Shown here in pieces: positions 26,674 to 34,758 of a DNA stretch of 64,000 nt. The stretch comes from Campylobacteraceae bacterium (lineage in GTDB: Bacteria > Campylobacterota > Campylobacteria > Campylobacterales > Sulfurovaceae), in NCBI GenBank assembly GCA_027068975.1, contig JALXFN010000029.1:1-64000 (forward strand), written 5' to 3'. Each line of letters begins with the position of its first letter. Position 1 is the stretch's first letter. The position numbers and the translations under genes are program-made. The notes below the pieces were generated by a model. It did no database searches and had not been told where the DNA came from. It saw only the letters and a list, made by a program, of their open reading frames with translations.

Positions 26674-27576
26674 ATGAGTAAATATATTTTATCTATTTAT
26701 ATTTTTATTATTCAAGTTTCATATGCCGTAGGTGTTCCTGCAGGAACAGAGATTAAAAACGTAGCTCACCTTGCCTATACGGTAGATGAAGTTGAGTTTT
26801 CTACTACGAGTAATACGCTTGTTGATATTGTAGACCAAAAAGTAGATATGAAGATGGTTTGTCAAGAGAGTGAATCTGTTGTTGTAGGTATTGGTGAAAA
26901 AAAGAGAGCCATGAGCTTTATTTTGAACAATACAGGTAATGGAAAAGATACTTATAACTTCTCTCCTATAGAAGGTGAAACTTTGGATTTTACCGTTTCA
27001 AATAAAGAGATTTATCTTGATAATGGTGATGGTGTTTTCTCTGAAGAGGATAGCTTGGCATCTGATGTTGATATTCCAGCTGATGGAAATGTTACGCTTT
27101 TTTTAGTAAGTGACATACCTGATGATGCTGATAAATTTTCTTACAATGGAATAAAAGCATCTTCAGCCATACAAGACTCTTTGGTTTATGGTGACTCTAA
27201 AAAGTTAGATAACTTTTATGCCGTTATGGCAACTCATGAAGATGCTAAGTCAGATGTTTGTGCCTATGAGGTCTCTCATTTGGCTTTGGCATTGGAAAAA
27301 ACAGCCACGCTATCTAGCGATAAAGTTTATAGTGGAAGCACCATTCACTATAAGATAGATGTTAAGGTTATAGGTGAGGGTACGATAAAAGATATTGTAG
27401 TTAATGACAATATCCCAAAAGGTACAACCTATATAGAAGATAGTCTGAAGCTAGATGGTGTAACAGCAGGTGACTTTAATGGTACGGCTGTCTCGGTAGT
27501 TTTGGCTTCTATAACGCAAACAAAAGCAAGTTCTGACCCTAAACATCAAGTTACCTTTGATGTACGGGTTCAGTAG
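26674..27576 (+). CDS. Exported DUF11-type repeat protein, 300 aa
   Basis: A signal peptide ends at SYAVG. The mature N-terminus (AGTEIKNVAHLAYTVDEVEF then SNTLVDIVD) matches those of the 360- and 1483-residue proteins in the same operon. The middle has loops rich in Asp, Gly and Asn (YLDNGDGVFSEEDS). The C-terminal part is a DUF11-like domain: LALEKTATLSSDKVYSGSTI, VVNDNIPKGTTYIEDSLKLD. The chain ends with the strand VTFDVRVQ. It is first of six exported proteins and 24 bases ahead of the next gene. A structural surface role is inferred. Confidence 0.85.
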   Translation: MSKYILSIYIFIIQVSYAVGVPAGTEIKNVAHLAYTVDEVEFSTTSNTLVDIVDQKVDMKMVCQESESVVVGIGEKKRAMSFILNNTGNGKDTYNFSPIEGETLDFTVSNKEIYLDNGDGVFSEEDSLASDVDIPADGNVTLFLVSDIPDDADKFSYNGIKASSAIQDSLVYGDSKKLDNFYAVMATHEDAKSDVCAYEVSHLALALEKTATLSSDKVYSGSTIHYKIDVKVIGEGTIKDIVVNDNIPKGTTYIEDSLKLDGVTAGDFNGTAVSVVLASITQTKASSDPKHQVTFDVRVQ

Positions 27577-27600
27577 TAAATTTAATATAAAGGAAAAAAA

Positions 27601-28062
27601 ATGAAAAAATTCGTAATGGCATCAGCCCTATTATTGACAATGGTTCAAGCAAACGTAACAATTAACACTGCTTCGTTTCAAGAGCGGACAAAAGTAAGCC
27701 CAAGTGGTGAAAAAGTAAAAGAGTGGGTAAAAGCATCAAAAGTTGTTCCTGGAACAGTCATTAAATACGTGAATACTTTAGATAATTCTGGTGATAAACC
27801 TGCAACTAAATTGGTAGTTAATAACCCTGTTCCTGAAAACATGGAGTATGTGGCGAACTCTGCATCTTGTCAAGGTAGTTGTGTTATCTCTTATTCTGTA
27901 GATGGTGGAAAAACCTACAAGCAACCAGAAGAACTTTTTTTAGGTGTTGGAGAAGATAAACATTTGGCTAAAGCTTCAGAATATACAGATATTAGATGGG
28001 TGATTGATAGTTTAGGTGCAACTTCACAAAGCTCTGTTGAGTATAAAGCTCGATTAAAATAA
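27601..28062 (+). CDS. Small exported DUF11-type protein, 153 aa
   Basis: After a signal peptide (to VQANV) the protein is a single DUF11-like beta domain. It has the motif SKVVPGTVIKYVNTLDNSGD, also seen as KRIPGS or KRIPGA in its neighbours. VVNNPVPENMEYVANSASCQ and an SVDGG loop follow, and it ends in VEYKARLK. Two Cys residues (CQGSC) are close enough to form a disulfide. A single-domain subunit of this type would suit a building block of a larger assembly. AAAGGA precedes the ATG. Confidence 0.85.
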   Translation: MKKFVMASALLLTMVQANVTINTASFQERTKVSPSGEKVKEWVKASKVVPGTVIKYVNTLDNSGDKPATKLVVNNPVPENMEYVANSASCQGSCVISYSVDGGKTYKQPEELFLGVGEDKHLAKASEYTDIRWVIDSLGATSQSSVEYKARLK

Positions 28063-28151
28063 GTGGTTTTTTTGACCCTTAAAGAGAGTACTTTTTAGAG
28101 CGTTGTTCTTAAGGGTTGAAAGACTCGAAATTGGAAAATAAGGAAAAGATT

Positions 28152-29234
28152 ATGAAGAAAATTATAAGTATTGCAGCAGCAATGGTGTTATGTTCTGTAG
28201 CTGTTAGTGCTGCAGGAACAGCGTCAGGAACTGATGTTACCAATACAGCAACACTCAGTTTTAGTGTGGGTGGAGTTGCTCAGACAGATGTTGTATCAAA
28301 TACAGATACATTTAAAGTGGATAAGAAAATTGATTTTATTTTAAGCCATGAAGATACACCAAAACATTTAATTGTTGTGGCTAATAAGCAAGACAATGAG
28401 CGTAGCTTTAAGCTAGTAAATGAATCGAATGAAATTCAAGACTTTACAGTAGCTGTTAGTAATTTAAGTGGAAATGAGAGTTATGATGGTAAAGCAGACA
28501 GTGCTGATATGCAAAATCTTGAAATCAGTATTGATGGTGGAACAACTTGGGATGCAGGACCTGTAACTGTAACTGATTTAGGTGTAGATGCAGAGTTAAT
28601 TATTAAAGTTCGTGGTGATGTACTTGCAAATGCTACTGATGGTGAAGTAATGAACGTACAACTTGAAGCAACAGCAGTTCAAGATGGTACAACAACAGCA
28701 GAAGTGAATACAGGTGATGCCACTGGTGCTGATAGAAAAACTGAAAAAGATACTGTACTTGGAGAAGGTGCTGGTGTAACAGATTTTGCCAATACAGAAT
28801 TTGATGGTAAATACTCTGCATGGTCAGGATATTTGGTTAATACACCAAATGTTAGTTTGACAAAGCTTTCATGTGTTTGGAAAGATGAAGTGACAGCAGA
28901 TTTAACAAAGTCTAAACGTATTCCTGGTTCAACAGTTGTTTATGTTTTTGATTTGAAAAATACAAGTGCCTCTACTGATGCAACAGGTGTTGCTTTGACA
29001 GATAGTATGTCTGATAACTATGATGTATCAGGTACAGCTGCTAGTGCAAAAGCGATAACGGGTGTCGATATAGCTACTCCTTGTTCTTGTGATAATGGTA
29101 ATGAGACAGGTGGAAATGGTGGAGTAGATATTAGTGCTGATGCTTCTTTATCTGGTCAAGACCTGACACTTTCAAATTTAAGTGTAACAAAAAATTCACA
29201 TACATGTGTCTCAGTGCAAGTAAAACTTAAATAA
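28152..29234 (+). CDS. Exported DUF11-type protein, 360 aa
   Basis: The ATG at 28152 with AAGGAAAAG upstream is chosen over an in-frame TTG at 28116, because it gives a clean signal peptide ending VSAAG. The mature N-terminus (AGTASGTDVTNTATLSFSVG, SNTDTFKVDKK) matches the 300- and 1483-residue neighbours. The middle is acidic with many Asp, Thr and Gly. The C-terminal third repeats the family block SKRIPGSTVVYVFDLKNT, has a CSCDNG cluster and ends VSVQVKLK. It is likely a major secreted subunit. A REP-like hairpin lies after it. Confidence 0.85.
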   Translation: MKKIISIAAAMVLCSVAVSAAGTASGTDVTNTATLSFSVGGVAQTDVVSNTDTFKVDKKIDFILSHEDTPKHLIVVANKQDNERSFKLVNESNEIQDFTVAVSNLSGNESYDGKADSADMQNLEISIDGGTTWDAGPVTVTDLGVDAELIIKVRGDVLANATDGEVMNVQLEATAVQDGTTTAEVNTGDATGADRKTEKDTVLGEGAGVTDFANTEFDGKYSAWSGYLVNTPNVSLTKLSCVWKDEVTADLTKSKRIPGSTVVYVFDLKNTSASTDATGVALTDSMSDNYDVSGTAASAKAITGVDIATPCSCDNGNETGGNGGVDISADASLSGQDLTLSNLSVTKNSHTCVSVQVKLK

Positions 29235-29245
29235 GTTTCAAAACC

Positions 29246-29271
29246 CGTAGGGTGTAGTCCCCGACTACACC
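29246..29271. repeat. REP-like palindrome inside the DUF11 operon
   Basis: A GTAGG head is followed by GTGTAGTC (29252-29259), loop CCC and GACTACAC (29263-29270). It lies between the 360-residue subunit gene and the giant barrel gene and could lower expression of the latter. Confidence 0.7.
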
Positions 29272-29329
29272 GTCAAAACAGAATTAAAATGTTCAAAACA
29301 AATAAACCAAATGAAAGGAGAAACAAACA

Positions 29330-32300
29330 ATGCAAAAAATAATTAAATACTTTATCCTCACTATGCTGTTTCTCTTTTCGTCTGTTTTATATGCGTTAGA
29401 AGCAGGTGATATTATTTCCAACACAGCAACTGTAAACTACAGTGTTCATGGAGTAAGTAAAAAAGTAAAATCAAATACTTTAACACATACCATAGAAGAG
29501 AGTGAAGCAGAGATTTCATTTTTGTACTCAACTCAAAGTGGTACACAAACAGCTGTTATGGGAGCCAGTGCTTACCGTGATGAAAATGGGATTTGGCAAG
29601 TGAGTGAGAGTGCTACTTTGGCAGATGGAACGGTTATAGGAGCTGACTCTTTAGTAAACTTAGAAGATACAGGTTTTTATGGGACTAAAGATACAGCCAT
29701 TATAAGAGTGGTTGACCTTGACCAAAATGTAGACCGTAATGTTCGTGATGTGATTGAGGTAACCGTTACTTCTAAGAATGGAGATACCGAGGTACTGAGA
29801 CTAGAAGAGAGCAGTGCTGATAGTGGAATTTTTATTGGGTACATTGTTCTTTCTGATAGTAAAAATAAATCTTATGACAATCGTCTTTATGTTGAAGTGG
29901 GTGATACCATTGTTGCCAATTATGATAACGATAGCATCGCTGTTAAGAGTGACTCAGCTGTAGTGGTTTTGAAAAAAGATTTTAACATTTGGGTAGAGAA
30001 ACAGGTCAATAAAACGGAAGCATCTGTTGGTGAGCTTTTGGAGTATACCTTAACCGTACATAATGATGAGGCGTTTAAAGTAGATGACTTGACTATCCAT
30101 GATGCTCTGCCTTTGGGCTTGAAGTATAAAAGTTCTAAAGAGCGTGTTAATCTTTCTTCTGATGGTAAAACATTGGATTTTACTGTAGATAGTATGGAGG
30201 CAAATTCTGAAGTAGAAGTAAAATTTATAGCCTCTGTTACAGCTGGAGTTCATAATGGAAAAGTGACCAATAGAGCTTGGGTAACACAAAGTAATGTCTT
30301 TAGCTCAAACATCGCAACGGCTACTACTAGCATAAAAGAGGAGCTGATGAGAAGCAAGGGGATTATCATCGGTCATGTTTATGATAAAAAGCAAAAATCT
30401 AAAGGTATAGCAGGAGTAAGACTCTATCTTGAAAATGGAATGTATGTTGTAACAGATACGCAAGGAAAGTACCACTTTGAGGGGGTAGATACTGGACGAC
30501 ATATTGTTCAAGTGGACAAAGCTTTACTTCCTAAAGGTTACGAGATGGCAACTTGTGAAGAGACTGCACGTAGAGCAGGTAAAAACTTTTCAGAGTTTGT
30601 AAATGTGGGACGTGGAGCTTTAAAACGTGTAGATTTCTGTCTAAAACGCAACAAAGAGAAGTTGGCTAAAAAGGTAGAAGAGAAAGCATTTTCTATTCCT
30701 ACCAAAGTAGCAACTATGCCAGAGTATAGGGTAAAAGATTTGAATACTAAAGATAGCAGGGCTATCTTATGGCCACCTAAAGGGCATGTGCCTTTTATTC
30801 CTAGTATAAAAATGGCGATTAAACACCCTAAAGGTGAACGTGTTGATATTTGGCTTAATGGGCAGAGAGTCTCTAAGATAAACTATGATGGTAATGTTGC
30901 CTCTAAAAAGTCTAAAAATGTTATTGATTTGTATAAAGGGGTTGATTTACTAGAAAGAGGCAATCTTATTAAAGTGGAATATTTTGACAAGTCTAATAAA
31001 CTAGTAGAGACATTAACACGTAAAGTTCATGTCTCTTCGGCTCCTGTGCAAGTGGTTTATGTGAAAAAGAACTCTCACGCTGTGGCTGATGGTAAAACTT
31101 CACCAGTAATAGCTGTGAAGTTTTTAGATGATGCAGGGAAGCCTCTACGTTCAGGAATTACTGGAACATTTTCGGTTGAGGCTCCTTATGTTTCACAAGG
31201 GGTTATAGACCAATTAAAAAATAACCCACTAGTAACAACTGCTACGCAGAGTCGTTATACGGTTCACTCTGATGGAATTGCCTATATTAAACTGCAACCT
31301 ACCACAGAGTCGGGTGAAGTGACGCTACATTTTCAACTTCAAGGTCATGATGAGGTGGTTCGTGCTTGGTTAAAGCCTGAACTACGTGAGTGGATTATGG
31401 TTGGATTTGCAGAGGGAACAGTAGGGTACAACACTTTAAAAGGTCATAAAGAGTCATTACAAGATATAGGGGCAGAAGATAAGACCATTACAGAAGGTAG
31501 GGTTTCATTTTTTGCCAAAGGAGCCATAAAAGGTGACTGGTTGCTTTCAATGGCGTATGATACAGGTAAAGACACCTCAAAGAGTAAATTTTTTGATGAG
31601 ATAGACCCGAATGCGTACTACACGCTTTATAATGACAACAGTCAACAAAACCAAGAGGCAGCGAGTCGAAAGAAGCTCTATGTAAAAGTGGAGAAAGAGC
31701 AGTTTAATTTGCTCTATGGGGACTATAGCACAGATTTGTCCTATACGGAACTCTCTAGTTACTCTCGTAGATTTACAGGGCTTAAGGGTGAGTATCATGG
31801 TGAGAAAGTAGAGGCTAAAGCTTTTGCAACACATACAGAACAGCTCTTTATAAAAGATGAGATTCGTGGTGATGGAACGTCAGGGTATTATTATCTGAAA
31901 TCTAAAAATATGATTCAATTCTCTGAAAAAATCACCATAGAGGTTCGTAACCGATACCGAGCAGAAGAGGTAGTCTCTACTAGAAGTCTGCAACGTTTTA
32001 GAGACTATGAGATAGATTACGCTTTAGGTAGAGTCTACTTTAAAGAGCCTGTTTATAGTAATGATGAGAACTTTAACCCTCGATTTATAGTAGTAGACTA
32101 TGAAGTTAAGGGCGATGGTGGTGAACACTACACTTATGGTGGGCGAGGAGCTGTGAAAGCTCTTAATGGAAAAGTAGAAGTAGGTGGAACGTATATTTCA
32201 GAAGATTCAGGTAAAAAAGTCTCTAAACTTATGGGTGCAGATACCACCGTTCAGATAGGAACAGCTACCCGTCTTAAAGCTGAGTATGCAAAAACTAAGA

Positions 32301-33781
32301 CTACTGAAGATGGTATCTCTAGTCAAGGTGATGCAAAATTAGCAGAGATAGAACATGTTAGTAATGGTGTTTTTGCCAGAGCCTACTACCGTGAACAGGA
32401 GTCAGCTTTTGGTTTGGGTCAGTTGAGTTCCTCTTTGGGTGCAACGCGTAAGATAGGGCTAGATGTTTCACAACAGTTTGAAAATCGTCAAAGTCATAGA
32501 CTCTCTATGTACCGAGATAGTGACTTGCTAACCGATGTAGACTCTGATGTAGTAGATTTTAGAATGGAGTTTGACAAGCTAAACTGGGATGCCTTTGCTG
32601 GGTACAGATACTCAAAAGTAAGCACCGAAGAGGAGATGGCACAGCAGTTACTTTTTGGTGGCTCTTATGGTTTCTTTGACCAACGTTTAAAGTTGTCAGC
32701 AATGCATGAGCAGACCATTTCAGACAAAGAGAGTGAGCTTTTCCCTACCAAAACAACGCTTGGTTTAAACTATGCTTTGAACTCCTCTATGGACTTCTTC
32801 TCTGCTTATGAGTGGACAGAGAAGCTAGAGCAGGGAAGAGCAGGGGTGAGAGTGAGACCTTGGTCAGGTATGACCATAGAGAACACGACCCTTTCGGAGT
32901 TTTCTAATGACAGCCGAAACATCTACAACACTTTAGGTGGTGTTCAGAGTTTCCAAGTGAATGAGAAGTTGGGGTTAAATATTGGCTATGAGAGGGGTGA
33001 GATGCTTCGCTCTTCAAATACCTTAGAGGAGAATTTATCTTTGGAAGATAAATCTTTTTCAGCGTATCGTTTAGGTCTTAACTATAATGAGGGAACGTAC
33101 TCTGCTAATGTAAATGGAGAGTTACGAAAAGGAGAGGATGAAGAGAAACTAAATCTCTCCTCTGCTGTCTATAGTCAAACAAGTGATATGTTGGCATTGG
33201 CTCTAAGTGGAAGTTACAGTGATGAAGATGGAAAAAAGCGAAAACAAAACGATGCAAATGTACGTTTTTCTTTAGCCTACAGACCTGAAGATGATGGAAT
33301 GATAGTTTTAGATAAGTTGGATTTTATCTCTTCTAAAACCGAAGAGGAGGCAGAAGTATTTAAAACTCAAAAGATGGTAAACAACTTAAATGTAAACTTG
33401 ATTCCAACAGATAAAAGCGAACTCTCTTTACAACACGGCTTTAAATATGTAGTAGATACAGCTAATGATTTTGAGTACAAAGGGGTAACACAACTCTTTG
33501 GCTTAGATGCACGTTATGAGCTTAGTAAATCTTGGGAGCTTGGTGTTCAGGGTTCTATGCTTTATGCACAAAGTGCGAACAATATGGACTATGGTTTTGG
33601 ACTCTACTCGGGGCATAACTTGTTTGATAATATGGTGTTGACTCTTGGTTATAACTGGGAAGGTTTTGAAGATAAAGATTTCTCTTTGCAGACCTATAGA
33701 GTGGAAGGTCCTTACTTTAGATTTAATATGAAGTTTGACCAAGATAGTTTAAAAGATGTGGTTAAGGGTATGTCGTGGTAA
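29330..33781 (+). CDS. Giant DUF11/carboxypeptidase-like/Ig-like protein with C-terminal outer-membrane barrel, 1483 aa
   Basis: The protein has a signal peptide (to about residue 23) and the shared mature start AGDIISNTATVNYSVHGV. A DUF11 domain follows at ~215-335 (VNKTEASVGELLEYTLTVHN). An SdrD-B or carboxypeptidase-regulatory-like domain is at ~344-400 (IIIGHVYDKKQKSKGIAGVR, TDTQGKYHFEGV). An invasin-like Ig region is at ~577-690 (NSHAVADGKTSPVIAVKFLD). From ~700 to the end come alternating amphipathic strands with many Tyr and short acidic turns, ending GMSW with a terminal aromatic residue, as expected for a BAM-inserted barrel. It is probably the outer-membrane anchor of the operon. 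It overlaps the next gene by seven bases. Confidence 0.85.
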   Translation: MQKIIKYFILTMLFLFSSVLYALEAGDIISNTATVNYSVHGVSKKVKSNTLTHTIEESEAEISFLYSTQSGTQTAVMGASAYRDENGIWQVSESATLADGTVIGADSLVNLEDTGFYGTKDTAIIRVVDLDQNVDRNVRDVIEVTVTSKNGDTEVLRLEESSADSGIFIGYIVLSDSKNKSYDNRLYVEVGDTIVANYDNDSIAVKSDSAVVVLKKDFNIWVEKQVNKTEASVGELLEYTLTVHNDEAFKVDDLTIHDALPLGLKYKSSKERVNLSSDGKTLDFTVDSMEANSEVEVKFIASVTAGVHNGKVTNRAWVTQSNVFSSNIATATTSIKEELMRSKGIIIGHVYDKKQKSKGIAGVRLYLENGMYVVTDTQGKYHFEGVDTGRHIVQVDKALLPKGYEMATCEETARRAGKNFSEFVNVGRGALKRVDFCLKRNKEKLAKKVEEKAFSIPTKVATMPEYRVKDLNTKDSRAILWPPKGHVPFIPSIKMAIKHPKGERVDIWLNGQRVSKINYDGNVASKKSKNVIDLYKGVDLLERGNLIKVEYFDKSNKLVETLTRKVHVSSAPVQVVYVKKNSHAVADGKTSPVIAVKFLDDAGKPLRSGITGTFSVEAPYVSQGVIDQLKNNPLVTTATQSRYTVHSDGIAYIKLQPTTESGEVTLHFQLQGHDEVVRAWLKPELREWIMVGFAEGTVGYNTLKGHKESLQDIGAEDKTITEGRVSFFAKGAIKGDWLLSMAYDTGKDTSKSKFFDEIDPNAYYTLYNDNSQQNQEAASRKKLYVKVEKEQFNLLYGDYSTDLSYTELSSYSRRFTGLKGEYHGEKVEAKAFATHTEQLFIKDEIRGDGTSGYYYLKSKNMIQFSEKITIEVRNRYRAEEVVSTRSLQRFRDYEIDYALGRVYFKEPVYSNDENFNPRFIVVDYEVKGDGGEHYTYGGRGAVKALNGKVEVGGTYISEDSGKKVSKLMGADTTVQIGTATRLKAEYAKTKTTEDGISSQGDAKLAEIEHVSNGVFARAYYREQESAFGLGQLSSSLGATRKIGLDVSQQFENRQSHRLSMYRDSDLLTDVDSDVVDFRMEFDKLNWDAFAGYRYSKVSTEEEMAQQLLFGGSYGFFDQRLKLSAMHEQTISDKESELFPTKTTLGLNYALNSSMDFFSAYEWTEKLEQGRAGVRVRPWSGMTIENTTLSEFSNDSRNIYNTLGGVQSFQVNEKLGLNIGYERGEMLRSSNTLEENLSLEDKSFSAYRLGLNYNEGTYSANVNGELRKGEDEEKLNLSSAVYSQTSDMLALALSGSYSDEDGKKRKQNDANVRFSLAYRPEDDGMIVLDKLDFISSKTEEEAEVFKTQKMVNNLNVNLIPTDKSELSLQHGFKYVVDTANDFEYKGVTQLFGLDARYELSKSWELGVQGSMLYAQSANNMDYGFGLYSGHNLFDNMVLTLGYNWEGFEDKDFSLQTYRVEGPYFRFNMKFDQDSLKDVVKGMSW

Positions 33782-34758
33782 AGTTTTTATTTATAATTTT
33801 ATTCTCTTCATTTGCTTTTGCAGATTTGCAGTATTTGAAAAAGAGTATTGTTTCCCAAACAGCTTTTGAAAATGTCACAACAGATTGGGTTGAAGATGTA
33901 CACTCTTCTGGTTCTGCTAGAGATGATGGGATAGACCAAGATGTACCATTAGGATTTACATTTAGATTTAATGGAACAGATTATACAGAAGTAGATATAG
34001 ATTCAAATGGTTATCTTGTATTTGGTGATGACCCAAAATCAGTCTATACAAATGAAGAGCTTCCTCAGACAAACAAAAGCCAGAGTATATACCCTTATTG
34101 GGATGATTTAAACCTTGCTAAAGGGGGAACTTTAAAGTATGATACGCTAGGTTCGGGTGAAAATATTCATTTTGTTGTTTCATGGGAAAGTGTACCTCAA
34201 TATCCATCCAATGGTTTATATAGTTTGCAAGTAGTCCTTTATAAAAATGGAGATATTCGTTTTCGCTATGATTCTACTAGTAGTGTTGATGGAGGTTCTG
34301 CAACAGTTGGTGTGCAAGAAAGCAATGATAATTATGATGCACATTCATATAATAGTACAGAAAATTTTGATGCCAGTAAAGATATTTTATATACTTTTCT
34401 TTCTGCAAAACTGGCTGTGTCTAAAACTTCTTGCATACTCTCTGATTTGGTCAATGGTACAAATAATCCGAAACGTATTCCAGGAGCAACCATTCGATAT
34501 GCATTAGAAGTTAGTAATACAGGTGAACTGGATGCAGAAGATGTATTGGTCAATGATAGTTTGAGTTCTGAATTTGATGAAACAACCATTCAAAATTTAC
34601 AGATTCAAGATGGAGCTTGTGATTGTCTAGGTGTTACTTCAGCAAGTAATAATGGTGTAAATGGAACGGATAATGGAGAAAATCCAATAGCTTTAGATTT
34701 TGGAACAGTAGCTAGTAAAACTGTTGAATGTGGCTATTTTGAAGCAGATTTAAAATGA
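33775..34758 (+). CDS. Exported protein with nidogen-like and DUF11-like domains, 327 aa
   Basis: The GTG at 33775 overlaps the end of the barrel gene, so translation is coupled. A signal peptide ends at AFAD. Residues ~20-205 resemble nidogen-like extracellular domains: PLGFTFRFNGTDYTEVDIDS, SIYPYWDDL, LQVVLYKNGDIRFRYDS, then VGVQESND. The C-terminal domain has the operon's block NPKRIPGATIRYALEVSNTG, a CDCLG cluster and the final strand YFEADLK. This suggests an adhesive or matrix-like surface protein carried by the barrel. Confidence 0.82.
   Translation: MVKFLFIILFSSFAFADLQYLKKSIVSQTAFENVTTDWVEDVHSSGSARDDGIDQDVPLGFTFRFNGTDYTEVDIDSNGYLVFGDDPKSVYTNEELPQTNKSQSIYPYWDDLNLAKGGTLKYDTLGSGENIHFVVSWESVPQYPSNGLYSLQVVLYKNGDIRFRYDSTSSVDGGSATVGVQESNDNYDAHSYNSTENFDASKDILYTFLSAKLAVSKTSCILSDLVNGTNNPKRIPGATIRYALEVSNTGELDAEDVLVNDSLSSEFDETTIQNLQIQDGACDCLGVTSASNNGVNGTDNGENPIALDFGTVASKTVECGYFEADLK

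Noticed and set aside
28633-28821. 62-codon minus-strand frame rich in His, Leu and Gln
   Set aside because: Antisense to the repetitive Thr/Asp/Ala codons of a DUF11-type gene; composition is an artefact.
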